Below, in pieces: positions 22,349 to 30,671 of a stretch of 44,346 bases of DNA. The DNA comes from Kineosphaera limosa NBRC 100340 (GTDB taxonomy: Bacteria; Actinomycetota; Actinomycetes; Actinomycetales; Dermatophilaceae): the NCBI RefSeq assembly GCF_000298215.1, contig NZ_BAHD01000056.1, positions 1 to 44,346 of the forward strand, written 5' to 3'. Below the pieces are notes generated by a model, which had not been told where the DNA came from, ran no database searches, and was given only the letters and a program-made list of their open reading frames with translations. Both the position numbers and the translations under genes were made by a program. Each line of letters opens with the position of its first letter. Position 1 is the stretch's first letter.

Positions 22349-23646
22349 CGCGGGCGCCCTGTGGCCGTGGTGGCCGTGGTGACGGGGGTGGTGGAGGCGG
22401 GTCGGTCGGGACCGTCGAGGACCGCCATCGGGTAGGTGTCCGGGTGCTGCGGGTCGAGCAGCTCGTTGGCCCAGAACGCGGTGACCAGCGGGGTGTCGCC
22501 GGTGTTCTCGATGGAGTGCGTCCACAGCGTCGGCATGTCGATGACCGCCGGGTGCTCGCCGTCGACCGCGAACTCCAGCACCGGCCCCTCGAGCAGCCGC
22601 CGCAGCCGGATCACCCCGCTGCCGCTGATGACCTGAAAGCGCTCGATCTTGGCCAGGTGCACGTGGTTGCCGCGGGTGAACCCTGGCCGGGTCGTGGAGA
22701 CGAAGGCCTGGCCGCCGCTGCCGGCGGGATGCACCCGAACGGTCTCTACCAGTGCTCCCCGCTCGTCGCGGTGCGCGGTGGGGCGGAAGGGATAGGCGCT
22801 GGGCCACATCGCGGCCCGCAACGTGTTGAACAGCCGCACGTCGAACGTGTCGCGCAACGCCGGGATGTCGCCGGCCGGGGCGTACGTCGCGTGCAGCTCG
22901 CGCAGCCGCTGCGCCATCGCGGAGATGAGCACGGGGCGCCCCAGCGGGTGCACCACCCGCTGCCCGGGCGCCTCGCCGACGCGGGCGGCGTGCGCCGCGC
23001 CGAGCAGGAGCGCCACGGCATCCTGCACGTGGATCAGCGGCAGTTCGCGGTCGCCGACGACCTCGGGCTGGGCTCCGTTGGCGATGCGGTGGGCGAACGT
23101 CGCGACGAACGAGTTGTAGTCGGGGCGACCGTGCTCGCCGAACAACCCGGGAAAGCGGAATTCCACGACCGGGGCCGACGCCCGCGCGCCCCAGTCCCGC
23201 AGCGCCTCGCCCGCCGCGCGCTTACCCCGGCCGTACGGGGTGTCCCGACCCGGGTGATCGTCATCGGCGTAGTTGCTGCCCGCAAAGATCACTGTGGGGT
23301 TCGCGCGAGCGGCTTCCAGGGCGTCGATGAGGTCGCGCGCCAGGCCGACATTGCCGGCCGCCAAGTTGTCGTCGGCGCCGCGGTTGATCCCGGCGAGCTG
23401 CACGACGAGATCGTCGGGGCCCAGGCCGCGCACCGCCTCGGCCAGCGACTCCGGCTCCCACTGCGCCCGACCCAGCGAGGTGAGCCCGGCGCCCTCGAAC
23501 ACTCCGAGCGTCGCCAGCCGGGCCCGCGTGTGCCAGCCGAGAAAGCCCGCCGCCCCGGTGACGACGACCCGCCCGGCCGGCGCCTCGACCTCCGGTGCGA
23601 CGGCCTTCAACACAGAAGAGTGTGCGGTCAAGGGGTCTGCGGTCAT
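22345..23646 (-). CDS. fnlB: Bifunctional SDR-cupin reductase/epimerase, FnlB/WbjC/Cap5F type
   Basis: 433-residue two-domain enzyme of UDP-L-FucNAc synthesis. The N-terminal SDR domain (about 25-300) has the NAD(P)H loop GAAGFLG at 31-37 and the active-site YGRGK at 138-142. It would reduce the 4-keto sugar. The C-terminal cupin (about 310-425) has TRPGFTRGNHVHLAKIERFQVISGSG, with the histidine metal site RGNHVH, and would do the C3 epimerisation. This order and length match Cap5F/WbjC. The ATG overlaps the fnlA stop (ATGA). A Thr-rich extension of about 15 residues (STTPVTTATTATG) ends the protein. Confidence 0.93.
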   Translation of the reverse strand: MTADPLTAHSSVLKAVAPEVEAPAGRVVVTGAAGFLGWHTRARLATLGVFEGAGLTSLGRAQWEPESLAEAVRGLGPDDLVVQLAGINRGADDNLAAGNVGLARDLIDALEAARANPTVIFAGSNYADDDHPGRDTPYGRGKRAAGEALRDWGARASAPVVEFRFPGLFGEHGRPDYNSFVATFAHRIANGAQPEVVGDRELPLIHVQDAVALLLGAAHAARVGEAPGQRVVHPLGRPVLISAMAQRLRELHATYAPAGDIPALRDTFDVRLFNTLRAAMWPSAYPFRPTAHRDERGALVETVRVHPAGSGGQAFVSTTRPGFTRGNHVHLAKIERFQVISGSGVIRLRRLLEGPVLEFAVDGEHPAVIDMPTLWTHSIENTGDTPLVTAFWANELLDPQHPDTYPMAVLDGPDRPASTTPVTTATTATGRPR

Positions 23647-24713
23647 CGCGCGGCGCCGTTCAGGTGCGCGAACTCCGGCAGCGTGCGCAGCAGCTCCACG
23701 GTCTGCTCGACATCCATGCGCACGGTGTTCTCGCTCGTGTAGTCCGTGCGCCGCACCGCCCCCTGGTCGCCCTCCTCGAAGTACAGGGAGTACTCCATGC
23801 TGCGCGCGTCGACCGGCACCCGGTAGTAGTCGCCCTCGTCCAGGGCCGAGGTCATCTCCTCGCGCGAGAGCAGGGTCTCGTGCTGCTTCTCCCCGTGGCG
23901 GGTGCCGATGACCTGGATGGGGTGGTCGGGGACGCCGAGCAGCGCCGCCACCGACTGCGCAAGGGTCTGCATCGTGCACGCCGGCGCCTTGCGCACGAAC
24001 AGGTCACCGGGCACCGCGCGCTCGAAGGCGTGCTCGACGAGGTCGACGGACTCGCCCAGGGACATGAGGAAGCGGGTCATCGCCGGATCGGTGAGCGTCA
24101 TCGGCACGCCCTCGGCGATCTGCCGCACGAACAGTGGGATGACCGAGCCGCGCGAGTACATGACGTTGCCGTAGCGGGTGATCGACACGACCGTGGCGGA
24201 GCCGGGATGCTGACGGGCGAAGGCCTGCGCGGTCTTCTCCATGAGCGCCTTGCTCTGGCCCATCGCGTTGATCGGGTGCACGGCCTTGTCGGTGGACAGG
24301 CACACCACCGAAGCCACCCCCGCGGCGTGGGCCGCCTCGATGACGTTGTGGCTGCCGAGCACGTTGGTCTGCACCGCCTGCAGCGGGAAGAACTCGCAGC
24401 TGGGCACCTGCTTGAGCGCGGCCGCGTGAAAGACGTGGTCGGCGCCGACGAAGGCCGCGGCCACCGACTCCCGGTCACGCACGTCACCGAGGAAGAACCG
24501 CAGGCGCTCGTCCGCGAAGGCCACCCGCATGTCGTGCTGCTTGGCCTCATCGCGCGAGAGCACATGCACCGCGCCCACCCCGCGGCGCAGCAGGTGCGCG
24601 GCCATCGTCGAACCGAACGATCCCGTGCCGCCGGTGATCGCTACCGTTCGCTCGGCAAGGCAGCGGTCGTCGGCCACCGCGCTTGGAGTCGGCGCGAGGA
24701 TGGAGTCGCTCAC
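23643..24713 (-). CDS. fnlA: UDP-GlcNAc 4,6-dehydratase/5-epimerase, FnlA/WbjB/Cap5E type
   Basis: 356-residue SDR enzyme, first step of UDP-L-FucNAc synthesis. The GTG at 24713 overlaps the upstream GT stop (GTGA) and has AAGGGA upstream. The NADP loop is GGTGSFG (28-34). HAAALKQVPSCEFFP and CLSTDKAVHPINAMGQSKALMEK show the catalytic TDKA segment. The YxxxK tyrosine is methionine (M-G-Q-S-K), which is normal for the CapE/PglF-type dehydratases. SITRYGNVMYSRGSVIPLF and LTDPAMTRFLMSLGESV are strongly family-specific, as is the C-terminal HGEKQHETLLSREEM. Nothing suggests loss of function. Confidence 0.94.
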   Translation of the reverse strand: MSDSILAPTPSAVADDRCLAERTVAITGGTGSFGSTMAAHLLRRGVGAVHVLSRDEAKQHDMRVAFADERLRFFLGDVRDRESVAAAFVGADHVFHAAALKQVPSCEFFPLQAVQTNVLGSHNVIEAAHAAGVASVVCLSTDKAVHPINAMGQSKALMEKTAQAFARQHPGSATVVSITRYGNVMYSRGSVIPLFVRQIAEGVPMTLTDPAMTRFLMSLGESVDLVEHAFERAVPGDLFVRKAPACTMQTLAQSVAALLGVPDHPIQVIGTRHGEKQHETLLSREEMTSALDEGDYYRVPVDARSMEYSLYFEEGDQGAVRRTDYTSENTVRMDVEQTVELLRTLPEFAHLNGAAR

Positions 24714-26155
24714 GGCTGTTCCCTTCCGGCGCTGGCGGCCTGCTGCAGATGGCGCTCGACCCGGTCGAGCGCCCGGTCGACACTGAACATCCGCTCGTAG
24801 TAGACGCGCCCAGCGCGACCGCGAGCTTCTCGCTGGTCTGCGCCACTCTCGCACAGCCGCAACAGGATTCTCGTCAGGCCGGGGACGTCCGCCGAGCCCG
24901 TGGCCCAGCCCGCGCCGGCCTGCGTGACCACCTGGGCGACGTCGCCGTCGGCGGCCACGACGATCGGGCGACCCGCCGCCATCGTCGCCTGCGTCTTGCT
25001 CGGCATCGTGATCCGCGAGAGCGGGTCGGCGGCCAGCCCGATGTAGCAGGCGTCGGCCGCGGCCATGAGTTGCGGCATCTGCGCCTGGTCGACCCGCCCC
25101 ACGAGCCGCACCGTTCGCTGCTCCGCCGGTCCTGGCTGCGCCGACGCCAACTGCGCCAACTCCGCCTCCGCGACGCCAGAGCCCGCGATGACCACCCGCA
25201 GCCGCCCGGACGTCGTTGCTGAGGATCCGTGGGATCCGTGGGGTGCCTGCGCCGAACGGCCCGCCGCCAGCCGCGCCGGTCCGCCGGCCGGGGCGACCTG
25301 CGCCGCCTGCTGCGCCGCGCGGACGAGCGTGTGCAGACCCTGGGCGTGTCCCAAGGCGCCGGCATAGAGCACCAGCACGTCGTCGTCATCGATGCCCAGG
25401 CCCCGCCGCCAGGCCAGCCCCGCCGCTGCAGTCGCCGCATCGGCCGGCGCGAACGTCGCCTCGTCCGCCCACATCGGGGCGTACTCCAGCTTCGCTGCGT
25501 CGACGCCGCGCTCGCGCAGCACCTCGTGCACCCCGGGGGAGATGTAGGAGACGACCTGCGCCGAGTCGTACATGGCGCCGCACCAGGCATTCAACGCCGC
25601 GCGCGTCGCGCTGCCTGCCGCCCGCCCCAGCGCGCCGGGCGTCGACTCACTGGCCGCACCGGTTCCGGTCGCGCGGGGACGGCGCCCCGCGAGCCGCTGA
25701 TCGGGCGCGAAACCCCCGGCCCACAGCGTGTCGGGCCACAGGTCGCCGATGTGCGCGACGAGCGGAACCCCGTGCAGGTACCGGGCGCGCCACATCGCGG
25801 GGGCGACAGTGATGGGGGAGTAGTTGACCCACAGGGCATCCAAGCCGGCCAGCGCCGGGCCGCCCAACACCGCCGCGGTCAGCCCGAACGAGCCGTAGTT
25901 GAGCATCCGCCTTGCCGTCGAGTCGTCGTGACTGGGGTACAGCGCCACTCGGGTGACGTGCAACCGATCCAGGGTCTCCTGGGTGCGGGGACGCACGCGG
26001 TAACCCGGGGCGAGCCGCCCCGTCGGATAGTTGGGAAATCCCGTGAGGACCCGCACGTCGTGGCCCCGCCGCTCCAGGCCGCGGGCCAGCACCCCGGGGA
26101 GGGCCGCCGGTCCCGGTTCGGGATCGAACCACTGCGTCAAGAGACCCAGTCGCAC
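24710..26155 (-). CDS. WbuB-like GT4 glycosyltransferase, candidate L-FucNAc transferase
   Basis: 481-residue GT4 glycosyltransferase and first gene of the six-gene operon. The GTG at 26155 has GAGGAGAGG upstream. The start VRLGLLTQWFDPEPG, VLTGFPNYPTGRL, WVNYSPITVA, HIGDLWPDTLWAGG, SYISPGVHEVL and VLYAGALGHAQGLHTLV are the blocks seen in WbuB/WcaI-type transferases. In E. coli, WbuB is coded next to the FucNAc genes and transfers FucNAc. The donor-domain end is MPSKTQATMAAGRPIVVAADGDVAQVV. Two low-complexity insertions are seen (about 157-180 and 290-325, rich in Ala, Gly, Ser). The fnlABC neighbourhood makes FucNAc the likely donor. That is inference. Confidence 0.82.
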   Translation of the reverse strand: MRLGLLTQWFDPEPGPAALPGVLARGLERRGHDVRVLTGFPNYPTGRLAPGYRVRPRTQETLDRLHVTRVALYPSHDDSTARRMLNYGSFGLTAAVLGGPALAGLDALWVNYSPITVAPAMWRARYLHGVPLVAHIGDLWPDTLWAGGFAPDQRLAGRRPRATGTGAASESTPGALGRAAGSATRAALNAWCGAMYDSAQVVSYISPGVHEVLRERGVDAAKLEYAPMWADEATFAPADAATAAAGLAWRRGLGIDDDDVLVLYAGALGHAQGLHTLVRAAQQAAQVAPAGGPARLAAGRSAQAPHGSHGSSATTSGRLRVVIAGSGVAEAELAQLASAQPGPAEQRTVRLVGRVDQAQMPQLMAAADACYIGLAADPLSRITMPSKTQATMAAGRPIVVAADGDVAQVVTQAGAGWATGSADVPGLTRILLRLCESGADQREARGRAGRVYYERMFSVDRALDRVERHLQQAASAGREQP

Positions 26156-26198
26156 GCGCCTCTCCTCGTTGCTCGGTTGCTCGTTCTATCGTACCGAT
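26156..26198 (+). promoter_or_regulatory. 43-bp divergent promoter region, possible leaderless start of the aminotransferase
   Basis: Only 43 bp separate the WbuB-like GT start (minus) from the aminotransferase GTG (plus). TATCGT at 26187-26192 is a reasonable -10, ending 6 nt before the GTG, and there is no Shine-Dalgarno, which suits a leaderless mRNA. No good -35 is seen. Confidence 0.35.
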
Positions 26199-27470
26199 GT
26201 GCCCGAACTCGCCTGTGACGCCGTGCCTTTCGCCCCCCCGGATATCGGCGAGGAGGAGATCGAGGCCGTCACCGAGACCCTGCGCTCGGGGTGGTTGACG
26301 ACCGGGCCCAACGCCGCCGCCTTCGAGAGCGAGTTCGCCGCCGCGTTGCGGAGCGACTTCGCGTCGTGCACCGGCAGTGGCACCGCCGCCGACGAGGCCG
26401 GACGGCAACCGAAGGCGGGCGAACTGCACGCGGTAGCCCTCAACTCGGCGACGGCGGGCCTGCACCTGGCCGTCGAGGCGCTGGGCATCGGCCCGGGCGA
26501 CGAGGTGATCGTGCCGACCTGGACGTTCACGGCCACCGCGGAGGTCGTGCGCTACGTCGGCGCCGAGCCGGTCTTCGTCGACGTCGACCCGCACACCCTG
26601 AACCTGGATCTGGCGGCGGCGCGGGCCGCGATCACCTGCCGCACGGCCGCCGTCATCCCGGTGCACTTCGCCGGGCTGCCCGTCGACCGGGCCGGACTGG
26701 CGGCCCTGGCCGCCGAACACGACCTGACGGTCATCGAGGACGCCGCCCACGCTTTCCCGGTGCGCTCGTCCGGGGTGCCGGTCGGCGTGGGCTCCAGCGA
26801 CGCCGTCGTCTTCAGCTTCTATGCCACCAAGACGATGACGACGGGCGAGGGTGGGATGCTCGTCACCCCGTCGGCGCAGGTGGCCGCCCGCGCGCGGACC
26901 ATGCGCCTGCACGGCATCAGCCGCGACATCTTCGGCCGCTACTCCGCCTCCGCGCTCGAGGCACCCGTCGACGCTCCGTCGTGGTTCTACGAGGTGGTCG
27001 CGCCCGGATTCAAGTACAACCTCACCGACCCCGCCGCGGCGATGGGCCGGGTGCAGTTGCGGCGGGCCGTCGCGATGCGGCAGGCGCGGGCCCGCATCGC
27101 CGCGCGCTACCACGAGGCGTTCGCCGACCTCCCGCTGCGGTTGCCCGCGGGTGACCCCGGCCGTTCGGGCGAGCCCGACGGCGAGCACGCCTGGCACCTG
27201 TACGTGGTGCGGCTCACCGACGCCGCGCCCCTGGACCGCGACGCCTTCGTCCGCGCCCTGACGAGCGCCCGCGTCGGCACGAGCCTGCACTTCATCCCGT
27301 TGCACCGGCAGCCCTATTGGCAGGCGAACTTCGTGCCACCGGGGGCCGCCTTCCCGGTCGCCGACGACGCCTACCGCCGCGCGGTGAGCCTGCCGATCTT
27401 CTCGGCGATGACCCCCGACCAGGTCGAGCGGGTGGTGCACGTCGTGCGGGAGGCCCTGGGTGGCAGCTGA
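26199..27470 (+). CDS. DegT/DnrJ/EryC1 aminotransferase, PglE-like
   Basis: 423-residue PLP-dependent sugar aminotransferase. It would aminate a UDP-4-keto sugar, here probably the product of the membrane dehydratase at 28110-30176. Family signs: FAPPDIGEEEIEAVTETLRSGWLTTGP at the N-terminus, PTWTFTATAEVV (106-117), VIEDAAHAF (178-186) where D181 binds the pyridine nitrogen, and FYATKTMTTGEGGM with PLP lysine K211. The GTG at 26199 gives the normal N-terminus; no ribosome site is visible. An insertion of about 20 residues (about 57-77, TGSGTAADEAGRQPKAGE) splits the usual CxSGTxALxL region, where V-A-L-N-S-A-T-A-G-L-H-L follows. The stop lies 11 nt inside the next gene. Confidence 0.9.
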   Translation: MPELACDAVPFAPPDIGEEEIEAVTETLRSGWLTTGPNAAAFESEFAAALRSDFASCTGSGTAADEAGRQPKAGELHAVALNSATAGLHLAVEALGIGPGDEVIVPTWTFTATAEVVRYVGAEPVFVDVDPHTLNLDLAAARAAITCRTAAVIPVHFAGLPVDRAGLAALAAEHDLTVIEDAAHAFPVRSSGVPVGVGSSDAVVFSFYATKTMTTGEGGMLVTPSAQVAARARTMRLHGISRDIFGRYSASALEAPVDAPSWFYEVVAPGFKYNLTDPAAAMGRVQLRRAVAMRQARARIAARYHEAFADLPLRLPAGDPGRSGEPDGEHAWHLYVVRLTDAAPLDRDAFVRALTSARVGTSLHFIPLHRQPYWQANFVPPGAAFPVADDAYRRAVSLPIFSAMTPDQVERVVHVVREALGGS

Positions 27471-28185
27471 CCGCGACGCCTTCAACCACGACGCCTGCAA
27501 CCGCGCCGCCGCGCTGATCGATGATGCCGACCTGCGGGACCTGCCGGATGTGGCGGCGCTGCAACGCGACCCACGCCCGCGCGAGTTGCGCGGCAAGCGG
27601 GCCTTCGACGTCCTCGTCGCTGGCGTCGGACTGGTGCTCAGCGCTCCCGCGCAGGTGGGCATCGCCGCGGCGGTGCGACTCGACTCAGCGGGACCGGTCA
27701 TCTTCGCCCAGACCCGGGTCGGGCGCTTCGGGCGACCGTTCACCATCCTGAAGTTCCGCACGATGACGGTCAGCGATGCCGGCCGCGCCGGGGCCGTCAC
27801 GGGCGGCGCCGACCCACGCATCACCCGCGTCGGCGCAGTGCTGCGGGCCACGAAACTCGACGAACTCCCGCAGCTGGTCAACGTGCTGCGCGGTGACATG
27901 AGCCTCGTCGGGCCACGCCCGGAGGTGCCGCGCTACGTGCGGGCCTGGGATCCGCGGCTGCGGCCGCTGATCCTCGCGGTGCGCCCCGGCATCACCGACC
28001 CGGCGAGCATCGCCTTCCGCCACGAGGGGCGGGAGTTGGCCGCGGTGCCCGATCCGCAGGCCTACTACGTGCGGCACCTGCTGCCGCGCAAGACCGCCCT
28101 CTACGCCGACTACGTGCGCGGATTGTCCTGGCGCGCCGACCTGCTCGTCTTGGCTCGCACCGCGCGGGCCGTGTTCTCCCGCTGA
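27460..28185 (+). CDS. PglC-type initiating phosphoglycosyl transferase
   Basis: 241-residue bacterial sugar transferase that moves a sugar-1-phosphate from a UDP-sugar to undecaprenyl phosphate, starting the repeat unit. The single hydrophobic reentrant helix is at about 46-65 (KRAFDVLVAGVGLVLSAPAQ). The catalytic domain has FAQTRVGRFGRPFTILKFRTM, KLDELPQLVNVLRGDMSLVGPRPE and RPGITDPASIAFRHE. It has the short monotopic PglC/WecP size, not the long WbaP size. The GTG at 27460 has GGGAGG before it and overlaps the aminotransferase by 11 nt. Its last 76 bp overlap the 3' end of the convergent dehydratase gene. Neighbours of the PglF and PglE type suggest a diamino sugar substrate. Confidence 0.92.
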   Translation: MAADRDAFNHDACNRAAALIDDADLRDLPDVAALQRDPRPRELRGKRAFDVLVAGVGLVLSAPAQVGIAAAVRLDSAGPVIFAQTRVGRFGRPFTILKFRTMTVSDAGRAGAVTGGADPRITRVGAVLRATKLDELPQLVNVLRGDMSLVGPRPEVPRYVRAWDPRLRPLILAVRPGITDPASIAFRHEGRELAAVPDPQAYYVRHLLPRKTALYADYVRGLSWRADLLVLARTARAVFSR

Positions 28186-30176
28186 GCCGACTCGAGGGTG
28201 TCCGGGGCGTCCGAGTCCGTTGCGCCCTGTGTGCCGTCGGCGTCGGGCGGCTGGCCGCCGACCACCCCGATGGCGTTGGGGCCGAGCACCGGGTCGGTGG
28301 CCACCGCCCGCGAGACGAGGCCGCGCAACCGGGCCAGCACTCGCATCCGGTCGTCGATCATGTCGCGGGTCAAGGTCTGCGGCGCGATCGGCGGCACGCT
28401 GACGCAGTCGATGAGCGGGTGGGCGGTGCCGCGGCGCCCCTCATCGGCGCCGAACAACTCCTCCGCGAGCTTCTCGCCGGGACGCAGCCCCGTGTAGATG
28501 ATGTCGATGTCGGCGCGTCCCGAGAGCCGGATGAGCGTGCGGGCGACCTCGGCGATGCGCACCTGCTCACCCATCTCCAGCACCATGACCTCACCGTCCG
28601 CGCCGATCGCGGACGCCTGCAACACCAGCTGGCACGCCTCGGGAATGAGCATGAAGTAGCGCTGCACCTCGGGGTGGGTGACGGTGACCGGGCCGCCCCG
28701 CTCGATCTGCGCGGTGAACGCGTGCAGCACCGAGCCGCGGGAGCCGAGCACGTTGCCGAATCGGACGCTGACATACCGGCCGATCTGCGTCGTCGCGTAG
28801 TGCGCGGTGAGTTGCTCGCCGAGCCGTTTGCTCATGCCCAGCACGGAGGTGGGATCGGCGGCCTTGTCGGTGGAGATGTTGACGAACGTGCCGACGCCGG
28901 CGGCGGCCGCGGCGCGCAGCACGGTGGCGGTGCCCAGCACGTTCGTCGCCCACGCCTCACCGGGGTGCGACTCCAGCAGCGGCAGGTGTTTCAGGGCCGC
29001 GGCGTGGAAGACGACGTCGGGTCGGGTTGCGGCCATGACGGCCTCGATGCGGACCTCGTCGCGGATGTCCGCCAGCACGATGTCGTCGCTGTCGAGCAGC
29101 CCGTGCCCGGTCAGCGACATCTGGGTGGCCTGCAGGCCGGACTCGTCGCGGTCCAGCAGAAACAGCCGGGAGGGAGTGAACCGGGAGATCTGGCGGCACA
29201 GTTCCGAGCCGATCGAGCCGCCCGCGCCGGTGACCAGCACACGCTTGCCGGCGAGGTGGTCGGCGACCAGCGCCGTGTCCAGATGCACGGGGGTGCGGCC
29301 CAGGATGTCGGTGAGGTCAAGGTCGCGCAGGTCGCCGGCCGTGGGGGCACCGACGAGGTCGTTCATGCTCGGCAGCACCTTGACCTCCAGACCCGCGTCG
29401 GCGGCGGCCTCGGAGAGTTCGCGCAGCACACCCGCCTCGGCCGTGGGGGCCGCCAGGACCAGCAGGTCGACGGTGTGCTCCCGGGCGAGCTCGGCCAGAT
29501 CTGCGCGGGCGCCGAGCACCCGCACGCCCTCGATCCGCAGCCGCGACTTCGTCGGGTCGTCGTCAAGCAGCCCCACCGGCTGCACCGCGCAGTCGTCCTC
29601 GGCGAGCAACCCGCGCACCAGCCGCGTGCCGGCGTTGCCGGCACCGAAGACCAGCGCGCGGCGGTCGGCGACCCGGTTGCGGGCCGCCCGGGCGTCCCGG
29701 GCGCGCACGACGAATCGGGCCGCGAGCATCGCCAGCAGGGCCAGCGCGCCGCTTGTCACGGCCGTCGAGCGGGGGACCGGCGGAGGGTAGATCAGCAGCG
29801 TGAACAGCAGGAATGGCAGTGCGACGAGCAGGACCGTGCGGGCCAGATCGGCGATCTCCTCCAGGGAGCCGCGCCGGTGTCGCACGCCGTAGGGGCCGAC
29901 GAACGAGCCGGCGAGCACCTGCAGTGTGGCGGCCAATGCCGCGCACACGGCCGTCCCGGTCGTCAACAGCAGGTCGACCCGGAAGTCGTACCGCAGCCAC
30001 ACCGCGCCATAGACCGCCAGCACCCAGATCGCCGCGTCTACGAGTGGCCAGGTGCGGCGCGTCCAGCGCAGCGGCCAACCGCTTCGGTGCCCGCCCGCCC
30101 CGCGTTCGGTGCCGTGGGTGGGCACGGGGGAGTCAGCGGCGGTGGAGTCACCCGATGGCGGCAGCGACGAGCGCAC
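28110..30176 (-). CDS. Membrane-bound nucleotide-sugar 4,6-dehydratase, PglF/WbpM/CapD-like
   Basis: 688-residue inner-membrane enzyme making a UDP-4-keto-6-deoxy-HexNAc, the precursor of diamino sugars. The GTG at 30176 has GGAAAGG upstream. Four hydrophobic helices lie at about 43-160. A first Rossmann domain starts ALVFGAGNAGTRLV (174-187). The catalytic SDR domain has VTGAGGSIGSELCRQ (315-329), HAAALKHLPLLE, NISTDKAADPTSVLGMSK and SVRFGNVLGSRGSVL. The YxxxK tyrosine position is leucine (L-G-M-S-K); related large dehydratases often carry Met there. A disordered tail of about 55 residues ends in a basic region, whose last 76 bp lie antisense to the sugar-transferase gene. Confidence 0.9.
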   Translation of the reverse strand: MRSSLPPSGDSTAADSPVPTHGTERGAGGHRSGWPLRWTRRTWPLVDAAIWVLAVYGAVWLRYDFRVDLLLTTGTAVCAALAATLQVLAGSFVGPYGVRHRRGSLEEIADLARTVLLVALPFLLFTLLIYPPPVPRSTAVTSGALALLAMLAARFVVRARDARAARNRVADRRALVFGAGNAGTRLVRGLLAEDDCAVQPVGLLDDDPTKSRLRIEGVRVLGARADLAELAREHTVDLLVLAAPTAEAGVLRELSEAAADAGLEVKVLPSMNDLVGAPTAGDLRDLDLTDILGRTPVHLDTALVADHLAGKRVLVTGAGGSIGSELCRQISRFTPSRLFLLDRDESGLQATQMSLTGHGLLDSDDIVLADIRDEVRIEAVMAATRPDVVFHAAALKHLPLLESHPGEAWATNVLGTATVLRAAAAAGVGTFVNISTDKAADPTSVLGMSKRLGEQLTAHYATTQIGRYVSVRFGNVLGSRGSVLHAFTAQIERGGPVTVTHPEVQRYFMLIPEACQLVLQASAIGADGEVMVLEMGEQVRIAEVARTLIRLSGRADIDIIYTGLRPGEKLAEELFGADEGRRGTAHPLIDCVSVPPIAPQTLTRDMIDDRMRVLARLRGLVSRAVATDPVLGPNAIGVVGGQPPDADGTQGATDSDAPDTLESAQRENTARAVRAKTSRSARQDNPRT

Positions 30177-30478
30177 GACAACCTTTCCGGTCTGCCCCAA
30201 TTGACGACAACACGACGAAGAAGCCACGAGCACCGCAGGAGCGGTGATTGGGCTCACGCCGGGCGGCGAATCACTGTTTCCCCCCGGATTCGCGCCTTGC
30301 CCAAGCGTACCGTCCCCGGCTTGCCCTTTGCCCCAGCCTGATTCGCGGTGAGACGCATCACGATGGACGCGAACTGGGGTGCCGCAGACGCCTGTGTCGT
30401 GGTGCTCGGGAGCGGCGTCGGTGCGCCGCACGGCAGCTGGCGGACGGGCAGGTGCCCTCGCGGCCGTCGGCATCGGCA

Positions 30479-30532
30479 AAAGATAGTGTTCGCTTTTGCA
30501 CGGTCTGGTGAGCAAAAGCGAACACTATCTTT
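30479..30532 (+). repeat. 54-bp palindromic element, copy 2
   Basis: A perfect 21-bp inverted repeat (30479-30499 with 30512-30532) has a 12-nt loop. It matches copy 1 (1201-1254, opposite strand) at 52 of 54 positions, including the loop core ACGGTCTG and TGAGC. It lies between divergently transcribed genes, where no terminator is needed. Confidence 0.9.
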
Positions 30533-30658
30533 CGGTGCGAGCCGTCACGGGGTCGCCTCGGCGGGTTTTGGCCGGGCCTCGGCCGGATGGCAGCGGCGCC
30601 AGGGGGTGCTCGGGGCGCTGGGCTGCGGGGGTCGGCTGCGGAGAGCCGGGGGCGGCAC

Positions 30659-30664
30659 TAATCT
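30659..30664 (+). promoter_or_regulatory. Possible -10 box for a leaderless oxidoreductase mRNA
   Basis: TAATCT ends 7 nt before the ATG at 30672, the spacing expected when transcription begins at the start codon. Only a weak GGGA lies between. No clear -35. Confidence 0.35.
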
Positions 30665-30671
30665 CGGGACC

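Larger units (their letters stand above)
30177..30671. other. Divergent intergenic region with palindromic element
   Basis: 495 bp between the dehydratase start (minus) and the oxidoreductase start (plus). No gene is supported. It contains the second 54-bp palindrome (30479-30532), a smaller hairpin GCGAATC/GATTCGC (30266-30272, 30287-30293) in the dehydratase leader, and a -10-like TAATCT at 30659-30664. Confidence 0.55.

Noticed and set aside
30348-30671. Upstream extension of the oxidoreductase through the palindromic element
   Set aside because: The family start is at the ATG at 30672. The extension would translate the palindrome and has no ribosome site.
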